A model generated the notes under the pieces. That model did no database searches. It worked only from the letters and a program-made list of their open reading frames with translations, and was not told where the DNA came from. A stretch of 16,309 bases of DNA from a bacterium UBP12_UBA5184. Lineage in GTDB: Bacteria > Vulcanimicrobiota > Vulcanimicrobiia > Vulcanimicrobiales > Vulcanimicrobiaceae. The DNA is taken from NCBI GenBank assembly GCA_002413145.1, contig DHWK01000169.1, forward strand, positions 23,282-39,590, given 5' to 3'. Shown one piece after another: positions 13,770 to 16,309 of this stretch. Positions within the stretch are counted from its first letter, which is position 1. Each line of letters starts with the position of its first letter. The position numbers were made by a program, and so were the translations under genes.

Positions 13770-15106
13770 TTGGCGGCCTCGGGTTTCTTCGGCGCGGGCT
13801 GTAACGTTACGACGGCGCCTGGGCGGCCCAGATATTTTTCGGCGACGGCGGCGACGAAGTCCGGCGTCAGCGAGGCGAGCGCCTGAAAATACCGGCCCGA
13901 GTTGCTGCCGGCGCCCGGCGCATATTCCACATTCCCCTCGACCGCATACCAGCCGAAGTTGTCGGCCAGCTCGACCGGCGTCTGCAAATCGTGCAAGAGA
14001 TGGTATCGAAACGCGACGAGTGCGTTTGCGAAGGTCGCCGACGCCAGCGGCGTGCGCATCATCGCCAAGCCGTCGTCGACCTTGGCGCGCACCGCATCGA
14101 ATTGCTTGCCGGCGAAGCCGACGAACATCACGCCCGGATCGTGCAGCGTGATGAATTGGCCGACGACGAAAGCATCGGGATTTTTTTCGCCGAGCGCCTG
14201 GGTGACGTACCCGCTGTCGCCGTTGAACAGATAGTCCGCGATGAAGTCGAGTGCCGTCGCTTCGCGTTCGCTTGTGATCGGCGGTCCGACCCAACCGTAA
14301 CCGCCCGAGGTTTCCTCGAAGGTCCGGCTGATCGGCGGGGGAGCGCTCGCGATTACGCCGGAGACGTGCGCCTCGGCCGAGGCGAGGGGGCTTTCGGCAG
14401 AGCGGCCCGTCGCGGCGGCGGTGAGGATCGCTTGGGGGACCGTTCCGCTCACGACCAGGATCGCGTTCTGCGCGCGGAAGGCGCGGGTCGCGTAGGCGCG
14501 GATCTCGGCCAGGGCGATCGCAGGGACGTCGCGCGACGAGCCGAGCGTCGGATAATGCTGCGGGCCGCTCGCGAAGAGCGAGGCAAAGACCGCCTCGCGC
14601 GCGGCGGTCTCGGGGTTGAAACTTTCGAACAACGCTTCTTGCGCGACATCGCGCTGCGCGATCTTGAAGCCGGCATCGGTAATCACGGGTGCGAAATAGG
14701 CCGTGGTCATCGCCTTGACGACGGCGCGCGCCGCATTGGCCGGGACGACCGCCGCGATCTCGATCGAATCGCTATACGCGCTGATCGCGAGCCTGCCGCC
14801 GGCATTCTTGACCACGTCGCCGAGCGCCAAACCGACGAGCGGTTTCGAGGCGGCGACCACCTGCGCGGAGAGGCGGCCCAGCGAAGGTAGCGGTTTCGCG
14901 CCGAACCCCGTCGAGGGCGCGCGGTACCATAACTCGACCGCCGCGACCGGCGGGCCGGCAACCGTCTGGACGATCGCAGTGGTGCCCGTCGCGAGCTGGT
15001 TGACGGCGACGTTCTGGCCGAGATTCGGCAACGCATCCACGGCGCTCGGCGAACCGAGGGCGGCAACGATCAGGCCGGCGAGAACCGAGAGGCTGCCTCG
15101 CTTCAT
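13766..15106 (-). CDS. Exported M16-peptidase-like protein lacking the zinc site (first of pair)
   Basis: 446 residues from ATG 15106, with the ribosome-binding region GGTGAGGAC directly upstream. Signal peptide residues 1-25 (SLSVLAGLIVAALGSPSAVDA). M16 traits: PPVAAVELWYRAPSTGFGAK (52-71), RLAISAYSDSIEIAAVVPAN, FKIAQRDVAQEALFESFNPE, the characteristic GYGWVGPPITSEREATALDF at the start of the second half, LGEKNPDAFVVGQFITLHDP, and VAAVAEKYLGRPGAVVTL at the end. No HxxEH occurs where the metal site belongs (PLPSLGRLSAQVVA), so it is also predicted inactive. Typical two-gene M16 operons pair one active with one inactive subunit; here both look inactive. It overlaps its partner by 4 bp. Only 16 bp separate its ATG from a long hairpin element following ftsH. 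Confidence 0.84.
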   Translation of the reverse strand: MKRGSLSVLAGLIVAALGSPSAVDALPNLGQNVAVNQLATGTTAIVQTVAGPPVAAVELWYRAPSTGFGAKPLPSLGRLSAQVVAASKPLVGLALGDVVKNAGGRLAISAYSDSIEIAAVVPANAARAVVKAMTTAYFAPVITDAGFKIAQRDVAQEALFESFNPETAAREAVFASLFASGPQHYPTLGSSRDVPAIALAEIRAYATRAFRAQNAILVVSGTVPQAILTAAATGRSAESPLASAEAHVSGVIASAPPPISRTFEETSGGYGWVGPPITSEREATALDFIADYLFNGDSGYVTQALGEKNPDAFVVGQFITLHDPGVMFVGFAGKQFDAVRAKVDDGLAMMRTPLASATFANALVAFRYHLLHDLQTPVELADNFGWYAVEGNVEYAPGAGSNSGRYFQALASLTPDFVAAVAEKYLGRPGAVVTLQPAPKKPEAAK

Positions 15107-15120
15107 GTCCTCACCACCTT

Positions 15121-15302
15121 ACCCGCTTAGCAGGGTGCTGAAAAACCCCACGCACCAGTCGCCGCTGGTCTTTTCCGCCGGCTCATCGTCGTCGACTCGG
15201 TCACAATGCTACGGCATTGCTTCCTCGTCGTCTCCTCGATCCGACGAAAAATCCCAAGCGGCTTTGTGGTACGGGGATTCTTCAGCACCCTGCTAGGCGG
15301 GT
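15121..15302. repeat. 182-bp imperfect inverted repeat (MITE-like or giant hairpin)
   Basis: The terminal arms 15121-15150 and 15273-15302 are inverted copies, 26 of 30 positions identical, with the core AGCAGGGTGCTGAA. Symmetry continues inward in patches (GCCGCT, then TTTT and CGG-TC blocks) to a central hairpin CAATGC-TACG-GCATTG at 15204-15219. Both halves are mirrored about 15211.5. This is the shape of a miniature inverted-repeat element or large REP-type palindrome. The right arm contains the ftsH stop codon (15293-15295). Flanking target duplications are not evident. It is also large enough to act as a terminator or mRNA-stabilising hairpin between ftsH and the M16 pair. Confidence 0.8.
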
Positions 15303-16309
15303 TCCGGCGAGATGTTGGGCGGGAGGCGCTTCGGGCGCTCTCGTTGTGGCTCGGTTTCGGCCGGCGTCGCCGAGCCTTGCGGGGCTTCGGGGGGCTCTTC
15401 GGGTCGGACGAAGGGCTGGTCGTTGAGAATCGCAATCACTTCGTCGGCATCGACCGTCTCGTTTTCGAGCAGTGAAGCGACCATGCGCTCGACCTTGTCC
15501 CAATTATCCATCAGCATCTGCTTGGCGCGGCCGTAGCAATCGTCGGTGATGCGCCGCACCTCGGCGTCGATCTTCGAAGCGATCTCTTCCGAATAATTCC
15601 GGTCCTCGCCGATGTCGCGTCCGAGGAAGACTTGATGGGTTCCGCGTCCGTATTGGATCGGTCCCAGCGTCTCCGACATCCCGTACTGCGTCACCATCCG
15701 GCGCGCTATCTCGCTCGCCTTCTCGAAATCGTTCGACGCCCCGGTGGTCACGTCGCCGAACTTGATCTCCTCCGAGATGCGTCCGGCCAAACCGCGCGTG
15801 ATATCGGCCAGCAGTTCGTTTTTGGTACGCGAGTGGCGGTCTTCTTCGGGGAGCGACCAGGTGATGCCGAGCGCCATACCGCGCGGGATGATCGTGACCT
15901 TGTGGACCGGATCGCCGTGTGGTTGCAGCCCGCCGACGATCGCGTGACCGGATTCGTGGTAGGCGGTATTCTCTTTCTCTTTTTGCGACATCACGAGCGA
16001 TTTGCGTTCGGGTCCCACGACGACGCGATCGATCGCCTCCTCACAATCGATCATCTCGATGATCGATTTGTTGTGACGCGCCGCGAGGAGTGCCGCTTCG
16101 TTGAGCAAGTTCTCCAAGTCGGCGCCGGAGAAACCCGGCGTGCGCTTGGCCAGCGTCTCGAGCGAAATCTCTTTGGAAAGCGGCTTGTTCTTGGCGTGGA
16201 CGGCCAGGATCGCTTGGCGGCCGCGCACGTCGGCCCGATCGACCACGATTTGCCGGTCGAACCGCCCGGGGCGCAGCAGCGCCGGATCGAGGACGTCGGG
16301 CCGGTTGGT
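15293..16309 (-). CDS. ftsH: ATP-dependent zinc metalloprotease FtsH, C-terminal part
   Basis: Membrane-anchored AAA+ protease that degrades misfolded and regulatory membrane proteins. The visible 338 residues begin inside the AAA domain at TNRPDVLDPALLRPGRFDRQ (the second region of homology with its arginine fingers). They continue through the AAA lid (TPGFSGADLENLLNEAALLA) into the M41 peptidase domain with TAYHESGHAIVGGL (HExxH zinc site, His118, Glu119 and His122 of the visible part). TIIPRGMALGITWSLPEED and TTGASNDFEKASEIARRMV follow, the latter with the third ligand Asp. The C-terminal tail of about 35 residues is Pro/Glu-rich. The N-terminal membrane segments and Walker motifs lie beyond the right edge. 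The TAG stop at 15293-15295 falls within the arm of the inverted repeat, so the last residues (near SPEPA) may derive from or abut the inserted element. Confidence 0.97.
   Translation of the reverse strand, partial: TNRPDVLDPALLRPGRFDRQIVVDRADVRGRQAILAVHAKNKPLSKEISLETLAKRTPGFSGADLENLLNEAALLAARHNKSIIEMIDCEEAIDRVVVGPERKSLVMSQKEKENTAYHESGHAIVGGLQPHGDPVHKVTIIPRGMALGITWSLPEEDRHSRTKNELLADITRGLAGRISEEIKFGDVTTGASNDFEKASEIARRMVTQYGMSETLGPIQYGRGTHQVFLGRDIGEDRNYSEEIASKIDAEVRRITDDCYGRAKQMLMDNWDKVERMVASLLENETVDADEVIAILNDQPFVRPEEPPEAPQGSATPAETEPQRERPKRLPPNISPEPA

Noticed and set aside
13991..14890. Plus-strand open frame of 299 codons opposite the first M16-like gene
   Set aside because: Composition is a mirror of the M16-like protein (Arg/Asp-rich) and shows no family motif. 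Shadow frame.
15127..15435. Small minus-strand frame across the inverted repeat, ending in a run resembling the plus-strand product
   Set aside because: Similar peptides (RVLKNP...FSAPC) appear on both strands because the DNA is an inverted repeat; no coding evidence beyond that symmetry.
1..16309. CRISPR array, tRNA or rRNA genes, complete insertion sequence or prophage
   Set aside because: No regularly spaced direct repeats, no tRNA-like cloverleaf with a T-arm GTTCGA context, no rRNA signature and no transposase or integrase frame were found by reading.

Overview
This 16.3 kb window is high-GC (roughly two thirds G+C by eye), gene-dense bacterial chromosome. No single gene names the organism. 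The features suggest a deep-branching, probably environmental lineage: a Gram-positive-type LexA box, a G5/3D-domain protein directly before ksgA (as in Firmicutes), monofunctional AroH chorismate mutase, a DAHP synthase of the Thermotoga/Bacillus type, ExbB/TonB-like parts that imply a diderm envelope, and frequent TTG starts. Candidatus Eremiobacterota (WPS-2) or a relative is my best guess, as inference only.

Left block, minus strand (about 6198 down to 1). A promoter at 6169-6198 carries a LexA-type SOS box between -35 and -10. It reads into a tight row of seven genes: an RNase H-fold-like protein of unknown function, a 3-methyladenine DNA glycosylase (Mpg/AAG), an RluB-type rRNA pseudouridine synthase, chorismate mutase AroH, DAHP synthase, prephenate dehydrogenase TyrA, and a secreted protein with a TonB C-terminal-like domain plus TPR repeats. 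Most junctions overlap or are under 20 bp. The row closes with an intrinsic terminator at 735-756. An ExbB/TolQ/MotA proton-channel gene follows and runs off the left edge. Upstream of the SOS promoter, on the same strand, lies a GT4 glycosyltransferase resembling diacylglycerol glucosyltransferases (6206-7363).

Centre, plus strand (7428-11385). A strong sigma70-type promoter shares a palindrome with the divergent glycosyltransferase promoter. It drives a leader RNA of about 158 nt with riboswitch-like features, then a cell-wall-type protein with DUF348, G5 and 3D domains, then ksgA/rsmA, a CPBP-family membrane protease and a GT4 glycosyltransferase.

Right block, minus strand (16309 down to 11308). 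The 3' part of ftsH is followed by a 182-bp hairpin element that contains the ftsH stop codon. Next come two translationally coupled, exported M16-peptidase-like proteins, both lacking the zinc-binding HxxEH motif, and then a second GT4 glycosyltransferase whose 3' end overlaps the convergent plus-strand glycosyltransferase by 78 bp.

Most worth a second look: the SOS box ahead of an unknown RNase H-like gene and an operon mixing DNA repair with aromatic amino-acid synthesis; the structured leader of the 3D-domain gene; the doubly inactive M16 pair; and the long hairpin at the end of ftsH.
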